Positions 1-12,825 of a stretch of DNA of 14,992 nt are shown one piece after another (positions within the stretch are counted from its first letter, which is position 1; each line of letters begins with the position of its first letter). The stretch comes from Spartobacteria bacterium (GTDB taxonomy: Bacteria; Verrucomicrobiota; Verrucomicrobiia; Chthoniobacterales; Chthoniobacteraceae), in NCBI GenBank assembly GCA_025355595.1, contig JANXZI010000470.1, forward strand, positions 1-14,992, given 5' to 3'. The notes under the pieces were generated by a model. The model was given only the letters and a program-made list of their open reading frames with translations, was not told where the DNA came from and ran no database searches. A program made the translations under genes and the position numbers.

Positions 1-1
1 C

Positions 2-3718
<3,717 letters not shown>

Positions 3719-3766
3719 ACGAAACGCGAATCCCGCGCAGGCGGAGAAAAACATCCAAACTCAGCG

Positions 3767-3799
3767 AAAGGGCTGCCGCGAAAAACGGCAGCCCTTTTT
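3767..3799 (+). terminator. Rho-independent terminator of rpoC
   Basis: A perfect 12-bp stem (arms 3767-3778 and 3786-3797; core GGGCTGCCG / CGGCAGCCC) encloses a 7-nt loop CGAAAAA and ends in a run of five T. It begins 48 bp after the rpoC stop. The A-tract/T-tract ends make it potentially bidirectional, so it could also stop transcripts arriving from the minus-strand gene at 4050-4757. Confidence 0.93.
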
Positions 3800-4049
3800 G
3801 CTGCTCGCAGGACCCGCGGGAACGCTCAATCGCGCATCACTTGCAGCGTGGCAGGTCGCTACCGCAGCAGGATTGACGCGCAGTATTTCCCAGTGCGAGA
3901 GGTGAAGTTTTCGAGCGCCTGAACAGTGCGAAGTGCCCCGCGCACCAAGGGTCTTCGCGCCTCGCAGAAGCTGCCTGCAAAGCAAATACTGCCATCGGGG
4001 GATCCGCGACGTAACTCGATTCTGCGGGGCTGACGGCTGCGCGCCGCGG

Positions 4050-4757
4050 CTACTCCACCGGCTTTTTGAACTTCCGGATGATGGCGTAAACCACGATGGC
4101 CAGATAAATCAGACCGACGGTCCAGTTCTTCACGATGAATTCCGTGGAGTCTATGATGAACCGGAGGAAAGGCCGGAGGATGTGGTTGGTGAACTGGATG
4201 ACCGTGACGACAAAGCCATGACCGATGACTTCCTTCCCCGAGGTGCTCTGCAAGATGATCTGCGCGAGGACATAGGCGATCCCGAGAAATACGATCGGAG
4301 TGATGACTTTTGCAAAATCCTGCCCGAGGAAGTCCCTGAGGAATTTCAGCAGCGGCCTGACGAGATACGAGCAGACAAAGAAGACGACCCACAGCGCGGC
4401 GCACAGCCCCGCGGCGAACCGCGCGAGCGTCGTCATCGCGATGTAATTTTCCCGACCGCTTTTTTCCCATGCGCGCTGATCCTTGGCCACCTTCTGCTGG
4501 GCCTCGGTGTTTTTCTTGTCAATCTCAGCATTCTCTTTGTCAATCGCCACGCGAGTTTCGGCGGAGGCGGCCGCAGGGATTTCCCTGCGTTCGACGGGCT
4601 CATATTTCGGGCCATCCGGGGAGGGGAAATACCCAGCCGTGACAAAGATCGCCAGGAGTGCTGCAAAAATCAAATGGACCATTGAGTCCTTCCTGATGCG
4701 CTGAAAAATGTCACCGGTGTCGTTTGTTTCGGTAGGTTGCTGGGAGATGTCGTTCAT
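4050..4757 (-). CDS. hypothetical four-helix membrane protein
   Basis: I do not recognise this 235-residue protein. It has a polar N-terminus (1-25), a first hydrophobic segment at about 26-44, then a charged stretch rich in Glu, Lys, Ala and Gln (about 68-103) that could form a short coiled coil. Further hydrophobic segments lie at about 113-133, 150-170 and 212-228, with an amphipathic or partly buried helix near 182-203, and the C-terminus is basic (RKFKKPVE). This fits an inner-membrane protein with one extended non-membrane segment between helices 1 and 2. The ATG at 4757 is the only good start before helix 1, and no Shine-Dalgarno sequence precedes it; Met26 is an alternative but would begin in helix 1. 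It stands alone: convergent with rpoC, divergent from purH. The hydrophobic pattern and coding bias suggest a real gene; no function can be assigned. Confidence 0.75.
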   Translation of the reverse strand: MNDISQQPTETNDTGDIFQRIRKDSMVHLIFAALLAIFVTAGYFPSPDGPKYEPVERREIPAAASAETRVAIDKENAEIDKKNTEAQQKVAKDQRAWEKSGRENYIAMTTLARFAAGLCAALWVVFFVCSYLVRPLLKFLRDFLGQDFAKVITPIVFLGIAYVLAQIILQSTSGKEVIGHGFVVTVIQFTNHILRPFLRFIIDSTEFIVKNWTVGLIYLAIVVYAIIRKFKKPVE

Positions 4758-4944
4758 GGAATTTTGGGGTGGATTGATTTCAAGTTCGGCAGGGAACCCC
4801 GGTCGTTGTCGAGGTTATTCAAGGTGCCCGCTGCTTTATCGAATCTTCGCCCAGGCGGAACCTCTCCGGGTGAATCTGCGGGCGAAACGCGGTGCGCCGG
4901 ACACGGCGCTCGATCGTTGCTCTGGCAGTCGTGAGGCGTGCCAC

Positions 4945-4972
4945 TTGACCGACCGGGCGTCACTGCTAGCCT
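4945..4972 (+). promoter_or_regulatory. candidate sigma70-type promoter of purH
   Basis: TTGACC (4945-4950) is separated by 16 bp from TAGCCT (4967-4972). The -35 matches the consensus at 5 of 6 positions; the -10 is weak (3 of 6). The purH ATG at 4985 starts only 12 bp after the -10, so transcription from here would give a leader of about 5 nt or none. The rest of the 227-bp divergent region (4758-4984) shows no clear promoter for the minus-strand gene. Confidence 0.4.
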
Positions 4973-4984
4973 CCGCGCCCTTCG

Positions 4985-6511
4985 ATGAAAATCACCCGCG
5001 CGCTCATTTCCGTTTCGGACAAGACCGGCCTCGTGTCCTTTGCCAGGGAACTCTCCGCGATGGGGGTGGAGATCATCTCCACGGGCGGCACGGCCAAGCT
5101 GCTGCAGAAGGAGAAAATCCCGGTGGTCGAGATTTCGCAGTACACCGGCTTCCCGGAGATGATGGACGGCCGCGTGAAGACGCTGCACCCGAAAGTTCAC
5201 GGCGGCCTGCTGCATCTGCGCGACAATGCGGAGCACGTCGCGCAGGCGAAGGAGCACGGCATCCTCCCGATCGATCTCGTCGTGGTGAACCTCTATCCCT
5301 TCGAGGCCACGGTCGCGAAGGAGAGCGTGACGCTGGAGGAAGCCATCGAGCAGATCGATATCGGCGGCCCCTCGATGCTCCGCAGCGCGGCGAAAAACTA
5401 CCGCAGCGTGACGGTGGTCGTGGACCCGGCGGACTACACGGATGTGATCGACGCGATGAAGGCGAACGATGGCGAGACCACGCTGCAACTCCGCGAGCGG
5501 CTGGGCATCAAGGTCTTCGTCACCACGTCGAGCTACGATGGCGCGATCGCGAATTTTCTGAACAAGGAGAAGGAGTGCTCGTCATCGTTCAGCATCAGCG
5601 AGCCGCTGGTGCATCAGCTTCGTTACGGCGAGAATCCGCACCAGGCCGCCGCGCTCTACGGGCGCTGGGACGAGTATTTTGAAAAGCTCCACGGGAAGGA
5701 TCTTTCATACAACAACATCCTGGACATCACCGCGGCCGCGGAACTCATCGAGGAATTTTCGGAGCCCACGGTCGCGATTTTGAAGCACACGAATCCGTGC
5801 GGCGTGGGCAGCGATGCGGATTTGCGCGAGGCGTGGGACAAGGCGTTCGCGACGGACAAGCAGGCGCCTTTCGGTGGCATCATCATCTGCAATCGCCCCG
5901 TGACCGAGGCGCTCGCGCGCGCGATCAGCGAGATTTTCAGCGAGGTGATCATCGCCCCTGAGTTCGAGGCGGATGCGCGCGCGCTGCTCCAGAAAAAGAA
6001 AAACTTGCGGCTCATGCGCAAGCTCGGCGCGGTGCAGACGAAGGCGGATCAGATCATCCGCAGCGTCGTCGGCGGAGTGCTGGTGCAGAGCCGCGATTCG
6101 TCGCCGGAGACGGACGACGAATCGCAGGTCGTCACTGCGCGCAAACCCACGCCCGCCGAGCTTTCCGCGATGATCTTCGCATGGAAAGTCGTGAAGCATG
6201 TGAAGAGCAACGCCATCGTGTACGCCGCGAGCGACCGCACGCTCGGCATCGGCGCGGGCCAGATGTCGCGCGTGGATTCCAGCCGCATCGCGATCTGGAA
6301 GGCGAAGGACGCGGGCCTTTCGCTCAAGGGCAGCGCAGTCGGCAGCGACGCATTTTTCCCGTTCCCCGACGGCCTCATCGCCGCAGCGGAAGCGGGCGCG
6401 ACATGCGCCATCCAGCCCGGCGGCTCGGTGAAGGATCCCGAAGTGATCGCCGCCGCGAACGAACGCGACATGGCGATGATCTGCACGGGCGTGCGGCACT
6501 TCAGGCATTGA
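4985..6511 (+). CDS. purH: bifunctional AICAR formyltransferase / IMP cyclohydrolase
   Basis: PurH carries out the last two steps of de novo IMP synthesis in the cytoplasm: formyl transfer from 10-formyl-tetrahydrofolate to AICAR, then ring closure. The 508 residues are close to the usual length of about 520. The N-terminal MGS-like cyclohydrolase domain shows ISTGGTAKLL (31-40), GRVKTLHPKVHGGLL (62-76) and IGGPSMLRSAAKN (126-138). The transformylase domain shows RYGENPHQ (213-220), the catalytic KHTNPCG with Lys267-His268, VKHVKSNAIVYA (403-414), GAGQMSRVDS (423-432), and the conserved end CTGVRHFRH. One variation: the usual DPxSAFGG loop reads DKQAPFGG (291-298). The ATG at 4985 begins at the expected MKITRALISVSDKTGL; no Shine-Dalgarno is visible. 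The gene probably forms its own unit and may read into pdxJ through the repeat element at 6517-6599. Confidence 0.98.
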   Translation: MKITRALISVSDKTGLVSFARELSAMGVEIISTGGTAKLLQKEKIPVVEISQYTGFPEMMDGRVKTLHPKVHGGLLHLRDNAEHVAQAKEHGILPIDLVVVNLYPFEATVAKESVTLEEAIEQIDIGGPSMLRSAAKNYRSVTVVVDPADYTDVIDAMKANDGETTLQLRERLGIKVFVTTSSYDGAIANFLNKEKECSSSFSISEPLVHQLRYGENPHQAAALYGRWDEYFEKLHGKDLSYNNILDITAAAELIEEFSEPTVAILKHTNPCGVGSDADLREAWDKAFATDKQAPFGGIIICNRPVTEALARAISEIFSEVIIAPEFEADARALLQKKKNLRLMRKLGAVQTKADQIIRSVVGGVLVQSRDSSPETDDESQVVTARKPTPAELSAMIFAWKVVKHVKSNAIVYAASDRTLGIGAGQMSRVDSSRIAIWKAKDAGLSLKGSAVGSDAFFPFPDGLIAAAEAGATCAIQPGGSVKDPEVIAAANERDMAMICTGVRHFRH

Positions 6512-6516
6512 AGAAT

Positions 6517-6599
6517 GTGACTGGTGACTTGTGACTGGTGAATAGTCATTCGCCCAACCGCGAGATCCTAGCATTCACTTTTCACCAGTCACCAATCAC
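6517..6599. repeat. inverted pair of 7-bp repeat arrays between purH and pdxJ
   Basis: The left arm (6517-6542) is a period-7 array: GTGACTG, GTGACTT, GTGACTG, then GTGAA. The right arm (6574-6599) is the same word in opposite orientation: TTCAC, TTTTCAC, CAGTCAC, CAATCAC. The arms are imperfectly complementary and separated by a 31-bp core, so the transcript could fold into a long imperfect hairpin. The purH stop lies 6 bp before the left arm and the pdxJ start 15 bp after the right arm, so the element fills nearly the whole intergenic space. The same 7-bp word occurs inside argS at 14351-14383. Confidence 0.85.
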
Positions 6600-6613
6600 A
6601 TTCCCCCTCTCCC

Positions 6614-7345
6614 ATGCACCTCGGCGTCAACATTGATCACGTCGCCACGCTGCGCCAGGTGCGCTATGCGGGCGGCATGGATGCTCACAACGCGGAGCCC
6701 GATGTGCTCGCGGCTGCCGCGATTTGCGAGCGCGCGGGGGCGCACGGCATCACGATCCACCTGCGCGCCGATCGACGCCACATTCAGGACGCGGATGTTT
6801 TTCGCCTGCGCGCGCAACTCGCGACGAAGATGAATCTCGAGATGGGCAACACGCCGGAGATTCTCGAAATCGCGCTGCGCGTGAAGCCCGCCGAAGTCTG
6901 CCTCGTGCCGGAAAATCGCCGCGAAGTGACGACCGAGGGCGGCCTCGATGTCGCGGGGCACTTCGACGCGCTGCGCCCGACGGTCGAGCGTTTGCACGCG
7001 GCCGGCATCCGCGTGAGCATGTTCATCGAGCCGGCGCGCGCGCAGATCGAGGCGTCGCAGCGTCTCGGCACGGAGATGGTGGAATTGCACACCGGCGCAT
7101 TTGCGAACGCGACCGGCGAGGCACAACACGCGGAACTCGCGCGGATTCACGAGGCGTCCGTCTTCGCCCACGGCCTCGGCCTTCAGGTGAATGCCGGGCA
7201 CGGAATCAATTACGTGAACATCGCGCTCATCCGCACGGTGCCGCATCTCGTTGAGCTAAACATCGGCCACAGCATTGTCGCGCGCGCGATTTTCGCCGGC
7301 CTCGATGGAGCCGTCCGCGAGATGATCGCGGCGATGAAAGCCTGA
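6614..7345 (+). CDS. pdxJ: pyridoxine 5'-phosphate synthase
   Basis: PdxJ condenses 1-deoxyxylulose 5-phosphate with 3-amino-2-oxopropyl phosphate to form pyridoxine 5'-phosphate, the ring-closing step of the DXP-dependent vitamin B6 pathway. The 243-residue TIM-barrel matches E. coli PdxJ along its length: GVNIDHVATLR (4-14), ITIHLRADRRHI (46-57) with the catalytic His49, NLEM with Glu76, LVPENRREVTTEGGLDVAG (97-115), IEPA, LHTGAFA, NAGHGINY with His196, and the phosphate-binding ELNIGHSIV (214-222). The ATG at 6614 gives the canonical start; it is preceded by a pyrimidine stretch and no Shine-Dalgarno. It lies 3 nt before acpS, the same pairing as in E. coli, and the two are surely cotranscribed. 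Confidence 0.98.
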   Translation: MHLGVNIDHVATLRQVRYAGGMDAHNAEPDVLAAAAICERAGAHGITIHLRADRRHIQDADVFRLRAQLATKMNLEMGNTPEILEIALRVKPAEVCLVPENRREVTTEGGLDVAGHFDALRPTVERLHAAGIRVSMFIEPARAQIEASQRLGTEMVELHTGAFANATGEAQHAELARIHEASVFAHGLGLQVNAGHGINYVNIALIRTVPHLVELNIGHSIVARAIFAGLDGAVREMIAAMKA

Positions 7346-7348
7346 GTC

Positions 7349-7738
7349 ATGGGCGTGCTCGGCATCGGCGTGGACATCGTGGAGATCGAGCGCTTCGCCG
7401 CTTCCATGGAGCGCAGCGGGCAGGCCTTGCTTGATCGACTTTTTCTTCCGGACGAACAGGCGTACTGCGCGCCGCAGCGAGAGCCTGCACGGTGTTTCGC
7501 CGCGCGCTTTGCCGCAAAGGAAGCCGTGGCCAAGGCGCTCGGCACGGGCATCGGCGCGCAACTCGGCTGGCGCGACATTGAGGTACGGCGGAGGGAAAGT
7601 GGAGAGCCGTTCGTCATCCTCCACGGGACTGGCGGCGAAACGGCACGACGGCTCGGCGCGACGAAAATCCTGCTGACACTCAGCCACAGCGAGCACTACG
7701 CGGTGGCGAATGCGGTCGCATTGCAGGAGCCGGCCTAG
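7349..7738 (+). CDS. acpS: holo-[acyl-carrier-protein] synthase
   Basis: AcpS transfers 4'-phosphopantetheine from coenzyme A to the conserved serine of apo-ACP, which activates fatty-acid synthesis. The 129 residues are the normal length for the family. The two Mg-binding signatures are present: GIGVDIVEIERF with Asp9 and FAAKEAVAKALGTG with Glu58. The C-terminal LSHSEHYAVANAVA is also typical. The ATG at 7349 follows the pdxJ stop by 3 nt; a GTG two codons downstream (7355) is possible but less likely. The gene is convergent with metH-C, whose stop is 81 bp away, and I see no convincing terminator between them. Confidence 0.97.
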   Translation: MGVLGIGVDIVEIERFAASMERSGQALLDRLFLPDEQAYCAPQREPARCFAARFAAKEAVAKALGTGIGAQLGWRDIEVRRRESGEPFVILHGTGGETARRLGATKILLTLSHSEHYAVANAVALQEPA

Positions 7739-7819
7739 CACGGGTTTTCCGCTGCGGCGGCGAATCGAATTCACCGATCCCGCGCAGTCGCCTGAGCGGG
7801 GGGAAGACGCGGGTTATCA

Positions 7820-10629
<2,810 letters not shown>

Positions 10630-10645
<16 letters not shown>

Positions 10646-11043
10646 AGTTGAAAGCCGGCAGCTCGAAAGTGCCGGTCGAAACCGAAGACGTGTTTGATGT
10701 TTTCGCGCTTCATCAGCGCAAACGAAATGCAGTCGGTGAAGGACACAGATTGGTCCGCATATTTCCGCATGTGGCGCAGCGCGCTCGTCCAGTCGGCGGC
10801 AGTTGCATCCAGCCAACGGAGCACGCGGCTGGAGATTAGTTCCGCGCCGGCTTCGGCCGCGTAGGCATAGCTGTCGCGACGTGCGAGCAGGGTCAGCGTT
10901 TCATCCAAAATGTGTTCGGTCGAATAGAGCTGCACATTCGATCCAGCCAGTTCGCCAAAACCATCCGCAGCCGCAGCATGGAATTGATCCGAGGGATCCC
11001 GTTGCGCAAAAAATGCGCCGGTGTCGATGAGCAGCTTCGTCAT
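10630..11043 (-). CDS. vapC: VapC-family PIN-domain toxin (ribonuclease)
   Basis: This is the toxin of a type II toxin-antitoxin pair. VapC proteins are Mg-dependent ribonucleases that commonly cut tRNA or rRNA; the target here cannot be read from sequence. The 137 residues are the usual length. The PIN active-site acids are in place: Asp7 (LLIDTGAFF), Glu48 (HILDETL), Asp104 (SFTDCISFALM) and Asp123 (VFGFDRHF). An intact active site argues for a working toxin. Its start overlaps the vapB stop as ATGA (11040-11043), the usual coupling of antitoxin and toxin. Its stop overlaps the metH-C reading frame: ATG 10645 lies inside vapC, and the TGA at 10632-10630 shares a base with ATG 10630. The gene sits between the two halves of methionine synthase, an unusual place for a toxin. 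Confidence 0.93.
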
Positions 11044-11303
11044 TTGCGCGAATGCTGGCGCGGGGCGCCGTAGAGGTAATCATCATGCCGCGCCGCGATG
11101 TCGCCGGTCCCGCCGGGATGCATCAGTCTGACGGGGGAAAAAATCGGATCACCGCCGCGCTTGGACGCCTTTGTGCCCCGCACCGCTGTCGCGAGCTGAC
11201 GGCGGATGAGTTCGCTCAAAGTGATGCCGCGCCCCTGCGCGACCTTCTCGGCTTTTTCACGCAGGGCAGCCGGTAAGAGAATGGTGGTTCGATGCATATG
11301 CAT
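11040..11303 (-). CDS. vapB: VapB-type ribbon-helix-helix antitoxin
   Basis: This is the antitoxin partner of the downstream PIN toxin. The N-terminal part (RTTILLPAALREKAEKVAQ, then ITLSELIRRQLATAV) has the strand-helix-helix pattern of ribbon-helix-helix DNA-binding proteins. The C-terminal part (DPIFSPVRLMHPG and HDDYLYG) resembles the toxin-binding tail of VapB antitoxins that pair with this toxin class. The frame opens with TTG at 11312, but ATG 11303 (87 residues) or ATG 11297 (85 residues, MHRTTILLP) is more likely; both lie within the palindrome ATGCATATGCAT. The metH-N stop is about 25 nt upstream. Autorepression by the VapBC complex is known for the family, and the palindrome and repeats around the start are the natural binding site. 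Confidence 0.88.
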   Translation of the reverse strand: MHMHRTTILLPAALREKAEKVAQGRGITLSELIRRQLATAVRGTKASKRGGDPIFSPVRLMHPGGTGDIAARHDDYLYGAPRQHSRK

Positions 11304-11332
11304 ATTGAGCAACAGTCGTATGCGTATGTCAA
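11292..11332 (-). promoter_or_regulatory. candidate vapBC promoter and operator
   Basis: On the minus strand a consensus -35 TTGACA lies at 11332-11327 and contains the metH-N stop codon. It is followed at once by CATACGCATACG, and 10 nt later by the perfect 12-bp palindrome ATGCATATGCAT (11303-11292), which covers both candidate vapB start codons. The repeated GCATAYG-like half-sites fit a ribbon-helix-helix operator. The -10 is unclear: TCAATA or CAATAT at a spacing of 18-19 bp, which would place the transcript start at or next to the ATG at 11297. Confidence 0.5.
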
Positions 11333-12402
11333 TCTGCGCTGAATTCGCGCGGCTTCTTTTCAGCCACCGCCTTGGCGATTGCCGCGATGTGCTCGGGCGT
11401 GTTGCCGCAGCAGCCGCCGGCGATGTTCACGAGCCCGCTCTCGGCGAATTCACCGAGGTAATCCGCCATGTCCTCCGGCTTCAGATCAAAGCCCGTCGGC
11501 GAAAGCGGATTTGGTAGCCCGGCATTCGGGTAGCACGAGATCGCCGCGTGCGCCTTGCCCGCAAGTTCCGCGAGGAAGGGCCGCATGAGATCCGGGCCGA
11601 GCGAACAGTTCAGCCCGATGGAGAGCGGCTTCACATGCGCGACCGCATTCCAAAATGCCTCGACCGTCTGCGCCGAGATCATCGTCTCGCCGCCGCGCCC
11701 GACGGCTGCGGAAAATGACACCGGGAGCGAAATTTTGTCCTCCTCGAAGACTTCCAAAATCGCAACCGTCGCCGCCTTTGCATTCAGTGAATCGAAGATC
11801 GTCTCCACGAGCAGATAGTCCGATCCGCCCGCGATGAGCGCGCGCACCTGCACCTTGTAGGCCGCCTTCACCTGATCGAACGTGCAGACACGGAAGCCTG
11901 CATCGTCCGCATCCGGCGAATTCGACAGCGACACCGTGAGCGGCCCGATCGCACCTGCGACGAAGCGCTGCTTCCCGTCCTTGTTCGCCACGCGATCCGC
12001 CCACTCGCGACATTGCCGTGCGGACTGCTCGTTGATTTCCCACGCGAGGGCGTTGAGAAATTTGTCCTCAATGATCTTCTGGTAAAACGCCGGATCCTTC
12101 CGCCCGCCGTGCTCGCGCGGATCGTCCACGAAAAACTCGCTTTGCCCGATGCTCGTCGCGGAGAAAGTGTTCGTCTCGATGATGTCCGCGCCCGCCTCCA
12201 GAAAGCGCCGGTGGATGTCGCAAATCATCGCCGGCTGCGTGATGGAAAAGATGTCGCCATTGTTCAGCAGATCCTTCTTCGAGTCGGCGAAGCGCGTCCC
12301 GCGGATGTCCGCCTCCTTCATCCCGTACGTGCGGATCGTCGTCCCCATCGCGCCATCAATGATGGCGATGCGCTGGCGGAGGAGAGCTTCGAGCGGGTGC
12401 AT
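11329..12402 (-). CDS. metH: methionine synthase, N-terminal part: homocysteine-binding domain
   Basis: This stand-alone homocysteine S-methyltransferase domain binds homocysteine through zinc and receives the methyl group from methylcobalamin. Counting from ATG 12402, the 357 residues match E. coli MetH 1-353: IAIIDGAMGTTI (13-24), ADIIETNTFSAT (72-83), GAIGPLTVSL, VETIFDSLNAKAA (199-211), and zinc ligands Cys266 (GLNCSLGP), Cys331 and Cys332 (GGCCGNTPEHI). It ends at KKPREFSAD, which aligns with the linker after the homocysteine domain in full-length MetH, so the break is clean. An upstream TTG (12438) would add 12 residues of no conservation and coincides with a promoter-like -35. The matching remainder of the enzyme is encoded downstream at 7820-10645, beyond vapBC. 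BHMT-like methyltransferase is an alternative, but the fit to MetH and the neighbouring remainder settle it. Confidence 0.95.
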   Translation of the reverse strand: MHPLEALLRQRIAIIDGAMGTTIRTYGMKEADIRGTRFADSKKDLLNNGDIFSITQPAMICDIHRRFLEAGADIIETNTFSATSIGQSEFFVDDPREHGGRKDPAFYQKIIEDKFLNALAWEINEQSARQCREWADRVANKDGKQRFVAGAIGPLTVSLSNSPDADDAGFRVCTFDQVKAAYKVQVRALIAGGSDYLLVETIFDSLNAKAATVAILEVFEEDKISLPVSFSAAVGRGGETMISAQTVEAFWNAVAHVKPLSIGLNCSLGPDLMRPFLAELAGKAHAAISCYPNAGLPNPLSPTGFDLKPEDMADYLGEFAESGLVNIAGGCCGNTPEHIAAIAKAVAEKKPREFSAD

Positions 12403-12410
12403 GACGGGGG

Positions 12411-12438
12411 AAACTAGAGCAAAACCCAGTCGCTTCAA
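12411..12438 (-). promoter_or_regulatory. candidate metH-N promoter
   Basis: On the minus strand TTGAAG (12438-12433) is followed after 16 bp by TAGTTT (12416-12411), only 8 nt before ATG 12402. The layout resembles the purH promoter candidate (16-bp spacer, TAG-type -10, almost no leader). The match is modest and a chance occurrence is possible. Confidence 0.33.
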
Positions 12439-12447
12439 CCATCAAAT

Positions 12448-12475
12448 TGACCCATCATGATTCAATGATGGGTTA
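12448..12475. promoter_or_regulatory. inverted repeat upstream of metH-N, possible operator
   Basis: ACCCATCAT (12450-12458) and ATGATGGGT (12465-12473) form a perfect 9-bp inverted repeat around GATTCA; the flanking bases add a G-T and a T-A pair. It sits about 10 bp upstream of the candidate metH -35, a place typical for a dimeric regulator, and has no T-run, so it is not a terminator. The surroundings are noticeably more AT-rich than the genes. I see no SAM, SAH or cobalamin riboswitch features in this leader. Confidence 0.5.
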
Positions 12476-12542
12476 TATTGACATACTGATTTATCCCGGT
12501 TTCTGCCCGGAATATCGTTTTTCTACAACAAACTCGCCAACT

Positions 12543-12825
12543 TCAAACAACAGGAACCCCGGGCGCCTGCTGCTCGTGATCGAAGGTTAGCAAGGCGGCG
12601 GCTCTGATTTCCGATTTCGATGGCGACATGGAAGAGGTCCATCCCGCGGTTGGGAACGGAGAGTCCGTGTTCGGCACTGAGTTCGCCCGTGGTGCGGACG
12701 GCGTCCCGCCAGTCGAACTCGGTGTTCGGCCAGTTGCCGAGCCGGACTTCCTTTTCGGGGAGGCGGATCAACTCGCGGGTTTTGCCCGGGATGATGACGC
12801 CCCTGCGTGCAAGTTGCCCCCGCCG
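12543..12825 (-). pseudogene. remnant of a PIN-domain (VapC-like) toxin gene, frameshifted
   Basis: Downstream of the secreted-protein stop the same frame reads on through ELIRLPEKEVRLGNW, then FDWRDAV, ELSAEHGL and DLFHVAIEIGN. This is the pattern of the C-terminal half of many PIN toxins (LS..H....LDLLHVA.A). Near 12600 the match jumps one frame, where AALLTFDHEQQAPG follows, the usual TFD.RQ ending, and a TGA occurs at 12543-12545. The N-terminal part with the first catalytic Asp is missing. I read this as a decayed toxin with at least one frameshift and a lost 5' end. It could instead be a chance resemblance in a GC-rich intergenic stretch; the combination of both motifs in order makes that less likely. 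Confidence 0.55.

Noticed and set aside
3800..4049. Possible tRNA or small RNA gene in the gap after the rpoC terminator
   Set aside because: No tRNA T-loop motif or cloverleaf could be found on either strand, and there is no promoter-terminator pair; a weak CAGTGCGA direct repeat near 3891 and 3923 is not convincing.
4708..5682. 324-codon plus-strand frame overlapping purH
   Set aside because: It covers the divergent intergenic region and the start of purH in another frame; its composition is Arg/Gly-rich and it carries no family motif.
7739..7819. Bidirectional terminator between acpS and metH-C
   Set aside because: Only a weak 6-bp GC pairing with a loop of more than 20 nt and no T-run on either strand.
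10646..10816. Upstream extension of metH-C (57 extra residues)
   Set aside because: The extension lies inside vapC in another frame and has no similarity to MetH; the conserved sequence begins only after 10645.
12403..12540. SAM, SAH or cobalamin riboswitch in the metH leader
   Set aside because: No conserved box or multi-helix layout is visible; only the simple 9-bp inverted repeat is present, and the promoter candidate leaves almost no leader.
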